Assembly (NCBI GenBank): GCA_947503035.1
Contig: CANNCD010000002.1
Location: forward strand, 124,001-188,000
Origin: an uncultured Halocynthiibacter sp.
GTDB lineage: Bacteria > Pseudomonadota > Alphaproteobacteria > Rhodobacterales > Rhodobacteraceae
Length of the DNA stretch: 64,000 nt
Direction of reading: 5' to 3'
Below are positions 57,273 to 64,000 of this stretch, one piece after another. The notes under the pieces are model-generated. The model was not told the origin of the DNA, did no database searches, and saw only the letters and a list, made by a program, of their open reading frames with translations. The number at the start of each line of letters is the position of its first letter. The first letter of the stretch is position 1. The position numbers were made by a program, and so were the translations under genes.

Positions 57273-58232
57273 TTATTCCTTTCGTAGAGGACGAGAGAGA
57301 AGGGCCGACATGGCCTCTTGGACTGTGATGGACTGGGTTAGGATCGCGGCGACAACGCGAGTGATCGGCATGTCGATATTGTTGTCTGCGGCGATCTGGG
57401 CAACGGCACGCGCGGTTGCGGCACCTTCGACGGTTTTCACCGTTTCCAGGCCATCGCCAGCCCCAATTTGAAGACCGTACGAATAATTTCGGCTGTTCGC
57501 AGAGGTGCAGGTCAGCGTCAGATCGCCAAATCCAGAAAGCCCCGAGAGGGTCTCGGCCTGACCGCCCAAATGTTCGGAAAATCGCACCAACTCGGCATAG
57601 CCACGAGTCATCAATGCGGCGCGTGCGCTTTCACCCAGACCCGCACCGATGGCGATGCCAGACGCGATGGCGATCACGTTCTTAAGGGCACCACCAACCT
57701 CTGCGCCACGCAGATCATTGGTGAGATAGAGACGCAACATATCCGTTGATAGGGTTTCTTGCAGGGTTTCGGCACCGTTGTCCGCGCAGGCAAATGTAAG
57801 CGCAGTCGGAAGACCCTTGGCGATATCAATCGCGAAACTCGGCCCTGTGATAATCGCAGGAATAGACGCAGGACAGTGGCGCGCGATCACGCCCGTGGGG
57901 CCAAGACCAGATGTTAAATCGACACCTTTACAGCATGCAATGAGGGTCTTGCCGTTCAAAATGTCGCGGTTCGCTTGAAGAAAATCCGAGAGCGTCTGCG
58001 TCGGTACCGCAAGCAAAAAAACGTCGCAATCAATATCAGAAATCGACCCTACTACACGCAAACTGTCCGGAAAATTTGCATCAGGAAGACGTTTGACGTT
58101 GCGCCGTGCGATCTGCATTTCTGCGGCTTCGTCTGGGTTGCGCCCCCACAGAACGACATCGGTTCCGCCGCGTGCAATCGCGATGGCCATTGCGGTGCCA
58201 AATGCACCCGCTCCGAGAACTGCGATGGTCAT
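57273..58232 (-). CDS. gpsA: Glycerol-3-phosphate dehydrogenase (NAD(P)+)
   Basis: A 319-residue enzyme that makes glycerol-3-phosphate for phospholipids. N-terminal Rossmann motif [42 protein letters not shown] and the catalytic lysine in [14 protein letters not shown] are all present. It overlaps the end of tsaD by 4 bp, so tsaD-gpsA-yciI-eve appears to be one operon. Confidence 0.97.
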   Translation of the reverse strand: MTIAVLGAGAFGTAMAIAIARGGTDVVLWGRNPDEAAEMQIARRNVKRLPDANFPDSLRVVGSISDIDCDVFLLAVPTQTLSDFLQANRDILNGKTLIACCKGVDLTSGLGPTGVIARHCPASIPAIITGPSFAIDIAKGLPTALTFACADNGAETLQETLSTDMLRLYLTNDLRGAEVGGALKNVIAIASGIAIGAGLGESARAALMTRGYAELVRFSEHLGGQAETLSGLSGFGDLTLTCTSANSRNYSYGLQIGAGDGLETVKTVEGAATARAVAQIAADNNIDMPITRVVAAILTQSITVQEAMSALLSRPLRKE

Positions 58233-59329
58233 GCCTTTGCTCCTTTTTTGCCGGATCCAAGCATGGACGGGCTTGTGGTATCAAGGGGCCAACGTGGTCG
58301 CGCAGACAAAGACATATCGTCAAAGGGCAATTGCGCCAAAAGACGTTCGATCCCCGCCCAAGCAATCATCGCGGCGTTGTCCGTGCACAGCCCAAGAGGC
58401 GGCGCCAAAAACGCGGTGTCATGGGCAGCGGCAACCGACATGAGGGCGTCGCGAACGGCGCTGTTTGCCGCGACGCCACCTGCAACAGCGATGGTCGGCG
58501 TTTGTGGTTCAAGGGCCAGATATTGGTCCAAGGCGCGACGGGTCTTTTCGGCCAAAACATCGACGACGGCGGCCTGAAAGCCGGCGGCAAGATCGGATTG
58601 ATCCTGCGGGGTCAATCCACCCTTGGCAGAGACAACATCGTCACGGGCGCGCAAAATCGCGGTTTTTAGACCCGAAAATGACATGTCACAGCCCACGCGA
58701 TCCAACAGGGGGCGTGGCATGTGGTGGGTTTTTGGGTTGCCGGTCTTGGCTGCGTTCTCGACACTTGGCCCACCGGGTTGTGGAAGGCCAAGAAGACGCG
58801 CGGTTTTGTCGAATGCCTCGCCGGGGGCATCATCGATGGTGCCGCCAATTCGGGTGAACTCATCAGGACCATGCACAATCAGAAACTGACAATGCCCACC
58901 GGACACCAACAACATCAAATAGGGGAACGGAACCTGATCAGTAAGACGCGGCGTAAGGGCATGCCCGGCCAGATGGTTCACCCCGACAAGCGGAATGCCC
59001 GATCCGGCGGACAGACCCTTGGCGCACATTACGCCGGACAGAACGCCGCCGATCAAACCAGGCCCTGCGGTGACGGCAATTGCATCCATATCGCGCAGAG
59101 TTAGGCTCGATTCCGCGAGCGCCTTTTCAACACAAAGGTCCATCTTTTCGGCATGGGCGCGTGCGGCGATTTCCGGAACCACACCGCCAAACGCGGCATG
59201 CAGATCGGTTTGCCCAACCACGACAGAGGACAGGATTTCCGGCGGTTGACCCTCGGAATACCGTACAACCGCCGCGGCCGTATCGTCGCAGCTGCTTTCT
59301 AGCCCGAGAAGTGTGAGATCTTGTGTCAT
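58229..59329 (-). CDS. tsaD: tRNA N6-threonylcarbamoyladenosine transferase TsaD
   Basis: A 366-residue Kae1/YgjD/Gcp-type protein. [14 protein letters not shown] at the start, [11 protein letters not shown], the metal-binding HLAGH in [14 protein letters not shown] and [11 protein letters not shown] are characteristic. It transfers the threonylcarbamoyl group to A37 of tRNAs and works with TsaE, encoded at 48337-48792. It is divergent from hemD across 75 bp. Confidence 0.97.
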   Translation of the reverse strand: MTQDLTLLGLESSCDDTAAAVVRYSEGQPPEILSSVVVGQTDLHAAFGGVVPEIAARAHAEKMDLCVEKALAESSLTLRDMDAIAVTAGPGLIGGVLSGVMCAKGLSAGSGIPLVGVNHLAGHALTPRLTDQVPFPYLMLLVSGGHCQFLIVHGPDEFTRIGGTIDDAPGEAFDKTARLLGLPQPGGPSVENAAKTGNPKTHHMPRPLLDRVGCDMSFSGLKTAILRARDDVVSAKGGLTPQDQSDLAAGFQAAVVDVLAEKTRRALDQYLALEPQTPTIAVAGGVAANSAVRDALMSVAAAHDTAFLAPPLGLCTDNAAMIAWAGIERLLAQLPFDDMSLSARPRWPLDTTSPSMLGSGKKGAKA

Positions 59330-59404
59330 TGCTCTGCCCGTTGCGATATCGTTTCCACGGGGGTATCACCGTCAGAACATGTAGACAATCCTAGCAGGCC
59401 CAAG

Positions 59405-60097
59405 ATGCCCATGCAGACGCCCCTTATTGTGATCACGCGACCGTTGCCGCAAGGCGACCGGTTTGCTGAAATGGTGGCCGACGCCTTTGGGAGTTCCGTC
59501 GATATTCTGGTCGCGCCTGTGATGCGCATCGACCCTATTCCGGTGAATGTTGACCCGACCTGCGATGTGATCTTTAGCTCCGCGAACGGTGTCACCGCGC
59601 TTGGTCAGTCTGGGGACGGGCGTGTTGCGTTTTGTGTCGGCAATCGGACGGCTCGTGCGGCCCAAAAGGCTGGTTTCGAGACACGTATCGCCGGTGGAAG
59701 CGCAGAGCATCTGATCAAGCTCGTGTTGAAGAGCGACGCCACGTCGCCGTTGGTGCACGTGCGCGGCGAACACAGTCGAGGCGATATCGCGACCACATTG
59801 CGCGCGCACGGGCGAACCGTGGACGAGGTCATCGCGTATCAACAGTCCGAGATTGCTCTTTCCGGCGATGCGCTGTCGCAGATTTGCGCCGCAGAACGGG
59901 TCATTTTCCCCATATTTTCCCCGCGAACTGCGGCAATTTTATCGAAACAATTGGAAACACGTGAAATCAACTGCGCTGTGGTCGCCCTGAGTGACGAAAT
60001 CGCGGCAGAGGTGCATTTCGCAAAAGAAATAGACGTCGCACCGTCGATATCGGCGCAATCAGTGATTATATCCCTAGAGCGCCATATCGCCGCATGA
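59405..60097 (+). CDS. hemD: Uroporphyrinogen-III synthase
   Basis: A 230-residue HemD-type protein. The sequence is divergent, as usual for this family, but ITRPLPQGDRFAEMV at the start, DVIFSSANGVTAL, FCVGNRTARAAQKAGF and the VHVRGEHSRGDIATTL region fit. It closes hydroxymethylbilane to uroporphyrinogen III. Two ATGs, 59405 and 59411, are possible. hemC, often next to it, is absent here. The Mic60-like gene starts 85 bp later. Confidence 0.85.
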   Translation: MPMQTPLIVITRPLPQGDRFAEMVADAFGSSVDILVAPVMRIDPIPVNVDPTCDVIFSSANGVTALGQSGDGRVAFCVGNRTARAAQKAGFETRIAGGSAEHLIKLVLKSDATSPLVHVRGEHSRGDIATTLRAHGRTVDEVIAYQQSEIALSGDALSQICAAERVIFPIFSPRTAAILSKQLETREINCAVVALSDEIAAEVHFAKEIDVAPSISAQSVIISLERHIAA

Positions 60098-60182
60098 CCC
60101 ACGCTTGAGGAAGCGATGACGGCATACTAAGGTGGGGTAACTGCGGCGCGAGCCGTGAATGTATTAAAGATTCGGAAAGTGA

Positions 60183-61346
60183 GTGTTGGCAGTGACCGAT
60201 AAGAAAAGTGATATTATTGAAGATGTTAATGATGCAGAGACGGCCGTTAAGGCCGTGGAAGACGTCGTTGAAACAGAGGCCACAGACATCACCGAAGAGC
60301 TCCTTGACGAAGAAGTCGAGACTGAGGTCGAGGAGGTCGCCGAAGCTGTCACGCCCGCGCCTGTTGTCGTAAAACGCGGCGGATTTGTTCCTATGGTCTT
60401 GGGGGGCGTGATTGCCGCCGGTCTTGGGTATGGCGTGGCGCAATATGTTCCGCTTTCGACTTTTGGGATTTCACTTCCGGCTTCGGAACGTGACACCGCA
60501 ATTGATACACAGTTCAAGGACCTGACCGATCAGATCGCCGCGCTTCAGGGCGCGATTGATAACGCGCCTGCGGTTCCAGATTATTCTGCCGATATAGCCG
60601 CGGCGCAGGATGCCGTTGCCGGTGTTCAGACCGAACTGGCCGAAGGCCTTGCGACTGTGAACGCAAAAATCCTTGAGATCGAAAAACGCCCGCTTGCATC
60701 TGGTGATGCTTCTGGTGCCGTCGCCGCCTATGAGGCCGAGCTCAGCGCGATGCAGGATCGAATCACTGCCGTTGCAGATGAGGCGACCGCGAAAATTGCC
60801 GCAGCCGAGGCCAAAGCGACCGAGCTTGAGGCAAACGCATCTGCTGTTTCCGACGCGGCGCTCGCGCGTGCTGCTTTGATGCGCGTCGAAACCGCTGTCG
60901 CACGTGGCGGCGCCTTCGATGAGCCGCTTGCCACCTTTGCCGAAATGACCGGCTCTGATGTGCCAGAGGCGCTTCAATCCGCATCCATTTCTGGACTCGC
61001 GACCCTTCCTGAACTTCAGGCCACCTTTCCCGATGCAGCACGCGATGCACTTGCCGCGTCACGCAAGGAAAACGCCACCGGTGATGCGCTTGGTCGTGTT
61101 GGTGCGTTCCTGAAAACGCAGGTTAACGCCCGTTCCCTTACGCCTCGCGAAGGCGCCGACCCAGATGCGGTTTTGTCCCGCGTCGAAGCCGCGCTGCGTG
61201 ACGACCGTTTGGATGTGGCCTTGACCGAAATTCAAGGGCTTCCGGCGTCTGGCCAAGAGGCGCTCGCGACTTGGACTGCCGCTGCACAGGCTCGGCTTGA
61301 CGCGGTTTCCGCGCTTCAGGCGATTGCCCTTGGCGAGAAAGGCTAG
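60183..61346 (+). CDS. Mic60/mitofilin-like inner-membrane protein
   Basis: A 387-residue protein: an acidic Glu/Val-rich cytosolic N-terminus (1-60), one membrane helix (about 65-85, GFVPMVLGGVIAAGLGYGVA), a long alanine-rich coiled coil (about 100-235) and a C-terminal helical domain (250-380). This is the layout of alphaproteobacterial mitofilin homologues, which shape membranes and interact with outer-membrane proteins. Start is a GTG at 60183 or 60192. It lies between hemD and hemY, the usual context. Confidence 0.83.
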   Translation: MLAVTDKKSDIIEDVNDAETAVKAVEDVVETEATDITEELLDEEVETEVEEVAEAVTPAPVVVKRGGFVPMVLGGVIAAGLGYGVAQYVPLSTFGISLPASERDTAIDTQFKDLTDQIAALQGAIDNAPAVPDYSADIAAAQDAVAGVQTELAEGLATVNAKILEIEKRPLASGDASGAVAAYEAELSAMQDRITAVADEATAKIAAAEAKATELEANASAVSDAALARAALMRVETAVARGGAFDEPLATFAEMTGSDVPEALQSASISGLATLPELQATFPDAARDALAASRKENATGDALGRVGAFLKTQVNARSLTPREGADPDAVLSRVEAALRDDRLDVALTEIQGLPASGQEALATWTAAAQARLDAVSALQAIALGEKG

Positions 61347-61355
61347 GACAGACAT

Positions 61356-62813
61356 ATGATTTGGTCTCTTGCAAAAATTCTAACATTCGTTGTTCTCGTT
61401 GCGGCACTCGCCTTTGGCGCTGGGCTGTTGAACGACGCCACTCTTAACTTTCGCCTCGCGTTCGGTGGGCTTGAGCTGACGCTTGGTCCGCTCCAAGCCG
61501 TTGTTCTTGCCGTTGTTTCCATCGCGGTGCTTTGGGTTCTGTTCAAGGTTGCGGGCTTCATTATCGCGCTTGTTCGTTTTCTGTTGGGCGAAGAAACCGC
61601 AATCTCGCGGTATTTCGACCGCAACCACGAACGCAAGGGGTATCAGGCGCTTGCCGATGGTATGATGGCGCTCGCCTCTGGCGAAGGTCGCGTGGCGATG
61701 TCCAAGGCCGCCAAGGCCGAAAAACATCTGCGTCAACCCGAACTGACCAATCTTGTGACGGCGCAGGCCGCCGAAATGGTCGGGGATCGCGCCAAGGCCG
61801 AGGACGTCTATAAACGTTTGGTTCGCAGTGATCGTACGCGGTTTGTTGGTGTGCGTGGTCTGATGAAGCAACAGCTCGACAAAGGTGAAACCGTAACCGC
61901 GCTTAAACTCGCGGAAAAGGCGTTCGCGATTAAGCCGCGCCATGTTGAAACACAGGACACGTTGTTGTCCCTTCAGGCCCAAACCGAAGACTGGGCCGGT
62001 GCGCGTCGCACGCTTGGTGCGAAACTCAAATACGGTGCATTGCCGCGTGATGTGCATAAACGTCGCGATGCGGTTCTTGCCCTCACTGAGGCGCGCGAAC
62101 ATCTGATCGATGGCGAAGAAGAGGCCGCGCGTGATCGCGCCATCGCCGCGAATCGTCAGTCGCCCCAGCTGATTCCGGCGGCCGTCCTTGCGGCCGAGGC
62201 ATATGTCCACCGTGGCAAACCGCGCAACGCGTCCAATGTGATCAAGAAAATCTGGGCGACCCGTCCGCATCCTGATCTTGCGGCGGCGTTCGCCGCGATT
62301 GCACCGGATGAAACACCAGAACAACGCATCAAACGGTTCCGTGTTCTGACCAAATCGAACCCAGACCACGCCGAATCGCGCTTGGTTATGGCCGAGCTGT
62401 TTATCGCAGCAGAAGATTTCCCCGAGGCGCGTAAATCCCTCGGTGAACTTGCCGAAGTGAACCCGACTGCGCGTGCATTGGCGATTATGGCGGCTGTTGA
62501 ACGCGGCGCTGGTGTCGATGACGCGGTTGTCCGTGGCTGGCTGACCAAGGCGGTTTCCGCATCGCGCGGCCCACAGTGGGTCTGTAACAGCTGTGATACG
62601 GTTCATGATGAATGGCAGCCGCTTTGTGGTCACTGTCAGTCCTTTGATACCCTTGCGTGGGTTACCCCCAAAACAAGCGGTGTCGCGATGCCGGCTGGGA
62701 CGGCCATGCTTCCGGTGATTGTTGGGGCCGATGACACGACAGATTCCGTGACCGAGGCCGAAGTCTTAGATGAACCAGAAACCGTCGATGTGACGCCTTC
62801 GTCGGCCCCTTGA
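61356..62813 (+). CDS. hemY: HemY-like TPR membrane protein
   Basis: A 485-residue protein with two N-terminal membrane helices (about 5-25 and 40-65, with the HemY_N pattern) and tetratricopeptide-like repeats after residue 90. Near the C-terminus CNSCDTVHDEWQPLCGHC carries two C-x2-C pairs, a zinc-ribbon-like feature. It is named after the gene beside hemD in E. coli; it is not the Bacillus HemY oxidase. ATG 10 bp after the Mic60-like gene. Its exact role is unknown. Confidence 0.87.
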   Translation: MIWSLAKILTFVVLVAALAFGAGLLNDATLNFRLAFGGLELTLGPLQAVVLAVVSIAVLWVLFKVAGFIIALVRFLLGEETAISRYFDRNHERKGYQALADGMMALASGEGRVAMSKAAKAEKHLRQPELTNLVTAQAAEMVGDRAKAEDVYKRLVRSDRTRFVGVRGLMKQQLDKGETVTALKLAEKAFAIKPRHVETQDTLLSLQAQTEDWAGARRTLGAKLKYGALPRDVHKRRDAVLALTEAREHLIDGEEEAARDRAIAANRQSPQLIPAAVLAAEAYVHRGKPRNASNVIKKIWATRPHPDLAAAFAAIAPDETPEQRIKRFRVLTKSNPDHAESRLVMAELFIAAEDFPEARKSLGELAEVNPTARALAIMAAVERGAGVDDAVVRGWLTKAVSASRGPQWVCNSCDTVHDEWQPLCGHCQSFDTLAWVTPKTSGVAMPAGTAMLPVIVGADDTTDSVTEAEVLDEPETVDVTPSSAP

Positions 62814-62855
62814 TATCCAAGGGAATCTAATGGAACCGTCGAAACGCGAATAATG

Positions 62856-62883
62856 GGAGCACCGGTTTCGGTGCTCCTTTTTT
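62856..62883 (+). terminator. Intrinsic terminator after hemY
   Basis: GGAGCACCG pairs perfectly with CGGTGCTCC around GTTT and is followed by six T. It ends the hemD-Mic60-hemY transcript, 43 bp after the stop codon. The 196 bp that follow hold the promoter of the next small gene; I see no other feature there. Confidence 0.93.
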
Positions 62884-63079
62884 GTTCTGGCTGGGCGAGA
62901 ATCCGCTTTGATTGCGACGAAACATCCGGATTTCTCGGTTTGCGGTGTGAAAAGTGCGGTTTTTTTGCATCTTTTCTGTGTCGCTGCGTTGAAAACCTTT
63001 TCACAAAACGCGGATTGTGTAGTATCGCGACTGTAAGTGGTGTCACGTGGCCCACACGAGTTTACTTGGAGATAACGAT

Positions 63080-63280
63080 ATGAAAAAGATTGCTTTGATC
63101 GCTGCTGCTGCTGCATTCGCGACTGCTACAACTGCTACTGCTGGTACATACGGCGAAGCTGCCCCAACATCTGAAGTTGATGCACCTGTGATTCTTCCAC
63201 CTGCTTCTTCCATCTCTGGCCCAGTTCTTGGCCTACTTTTGGTTGGTGCTGTTGTTGCTGCTGCTTCTGCAAGCAACTAA
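63080..63280 (+). CDS. Small exported or membrane protein, alanine-rich, unknown function
   Basis: A 66-residue protein with a signal peptide (MKKIALIAAAAAFATATTA followed by TAG), a short polar middle (YGEAAPTSEVDAP) and a hydrophobic C-terminal helix (about 45-63). After cleavage only about 44 residues would remain. ATG at 63080 follows TTGGAGATAACG. Codon use is unusual: alanine is mostly GCT, threonine ACT/ACA, proline CCA/CCT, unlike the GCC/GCG of neighbours, a sign of very high expression. Strong terminator right after. Confidence 0.78.
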   Translation: MKKIALIAAAAAFATATTATAGTYGEAAPTSEVDAPVILPPASSISGPVLGLLLVGAVVAAASASN

Positions 63281-63304
63281 GAATTTTCTCTGTTCCAGAG
63301 AACG

Positions 63305-63334
63305 AAAAGGCCGGCAATTTAGCCGGCCTTTTTT
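63305..63334 (+). terminator. Intrinsic terminator of the small protein gene
   Basis: AAAGGCCGGC and GCCGGCCTTT form a perfect 10-bp stem around AATTTA, followed by more T residues. It lies 24 bp after the stop codon. Confidence 0.94.
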
Positions 63335-63350
63335 ATTGGATATGTGTTGT

Positions 63351-64000
63351 CTAACCGCGTACGTGGTTCACGATGACATAGCCGATGCCGCCGCTGACCC
63401 ATTGGCGTGATTGAAGGGTTTTTCCAGATCCATTGACCCAGAACGTGTTCTCGACCTCGAACGCGCCACTGACACAGCGTTCAACCATCTTTGTTGTGCC
63501 CACAAGCCCATTGAGCGTCTGAACGTTCTCGCGCCCTGCTGGCGTAACCGTACAGGGAATGACATTGCGATAGTTCGTGTCGCTCCCGTCATTGAAGTAC
63601 ATCTCGCGATTTTGCGTGCCGCTTTGACGTTTGGCCAATAGGGAAATGATCTCGGGGCTATCGTTCGCCATAAGGTCATGACCATAGCCGCGGGTCGCGA
63701 CGATCATACCGCCTTTGATTGATATCGTTTGACGTGCCCCGTTGATCCAGGTCTGTACGGGCCCATTGCGCCCAGCCTCAACAAACGGCAGAGCAACGCC
63801 CTGCGCTTCGATGGCGATGGCCGCTACGGGGCCCGATGTGGACTGGAGCGTTGCGATCAACGCCTCTTCTGGGGTTGGGCCGGTTTGGACCTCGCCGCGC
63901 GAAAATACAGCCTTGGTGATGGCTTTGACTTGGGACAGGCCCGCCTGTGCCTCAGGATCACTGCCACAGGCCGTGAGGCCGAGCGCGGCGATGCAGATGA
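63351..64000 (-). CDS. YjbF-type lipoprotein, N-terminus cut by window edge
   Basis: The reading frame is open to the right edge. The upstream part reads ICIAALGLTACGSDPEAQAG, a lipoprotein signal with lipobox L-T-A-C, so only a few N-terminal residues are missing. The rest (TWINGARQTISIKGGMIVAT, RGYGHDLM, QSRQWVSGGIGYVIVNHV) fits the YjbF/GfcB family linked to exopolysaccharide or group-4 capsule export. A TTG at 63860 inside the frame is not the real start. Its partners, if any, lie beyond the window. Confidence 0.78.
   Translation of the reverse strand, partial: ICIAALGLTACGSDPEAQAGLSQVKAITKAVFSRGEVQTGPTPEEALIATLQSTSGPVAAIAIEAQGVALPFVEAGRNGPVQTWINGARQTISIKGGMIVATRGYGHDLMANDSPEIISLLAKRQSGTQNREMYFNDGSDTNYRNVIPCTVTPAGRENVQTLNGLVGTTKMVERCVSGAFEVENTFWVNGSGKTLQSRQWVSGGIGYVIVNHVRG

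Noticed and set aside
61380-62633. A 417-codon open frame antisense to the HemY-like gene, and similar long antisense frames in maeB, mutS and addA.
   Set aside because: They mirror the codon bias of the real genes, are rich in His/Arg/Gly and lack recognisable motifs.
1-64000. Mobile elements, prophage, CRISPR, toxin-antitoxin or defence islands, tRNA and rRNA genes.
   Set aside because: No transposase, integrase, repeat array, phage gene, cloverleaf or rRNA-like sequence was recognised; the window is continuous core genome.

Overview
The window is a stretch of core chromosome from an alphaproteobacterium, most likely a Rhodobacterales (Roseobacter-group) species of moderate GC. Pointers are the RegB-SenC-RegA redox cluster beside ahcY, AddAB instead of RecBCD, the MnmG/RsmG/ParA/ParB block with perfect TGTTTCACGTGAAACA parS sites, a Mic60-like protein next to HemY, and a carbon-storage style maeB. 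Both ends cut through genes: an Fe-S RNA methyltransferase at the left and a YjbF-type lipoprotein at the right. I see no rRNA or tRNA gene, insertion sequence, prophage or CRISPR array. Gene packing is very tight: many co-directional pairs overlap by 4-14 bp and seven convergent pairs overlap at their 3' ends.

Left part (1-19 kb): housekeeping and stress genes (ABC exporter, CCA-adding enzyme, two Nudix hydrolases, Hsp33), a divergent pair of a response regulator/PP2C phosphatase and a single-domain HPt protein, threonine ammonia-lyase, an unknown membrane protein, argG, msrA, a ribokinase-type kinase, maeB, mutS, and hrcA-grpE.

Origin region (19-36 kb): rph-rdgB-hemW runs into the leftward block hemJ-rho-mnmE-mnmG-rsmG-parA-parB. 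The rightward block is maf-aroE-coaE-dnaQ. Between hemJ and maf lies a 412-bp AT-rich gap (29138-29549) with one perfect and five one-mismatch DnaA boxes and a TTAA-N7-TTAAC CtrA-type site; I read this as oriC. Genes on the two sides run away from it, and three parS sites lie 3.3-5.6 kb away inside mnmG and rsmG. Beyond dnaQ come secB, fxsA, a Tim44-like gene, mltA and an Smr gene.

Right part (36-64 kb): hslV and hslU with a membrane-protein gene inserted between them; a long leftward block running from a PAS-only DivL-like gene through tsaE, amgK, murU, addB and addA to trxA; regB/senC-regA; an HD hydrolase; ahcY; a DUF2853 gene; an EVE/YciI/gpsA/tsaD block; and hemD, a Mic60-like gene and hemY.

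No wholly new multi-gene system is obvious. The most interesting thread is cell-cycle signalling: a CtrA-type site inside the putative origin, a second perfect site in front of a DivL-like protein that has lost its kinase domain, and a CtrA half-site in front of the HPt gene. Function statements rest on motif recognition and gene context only; no database search was possible.
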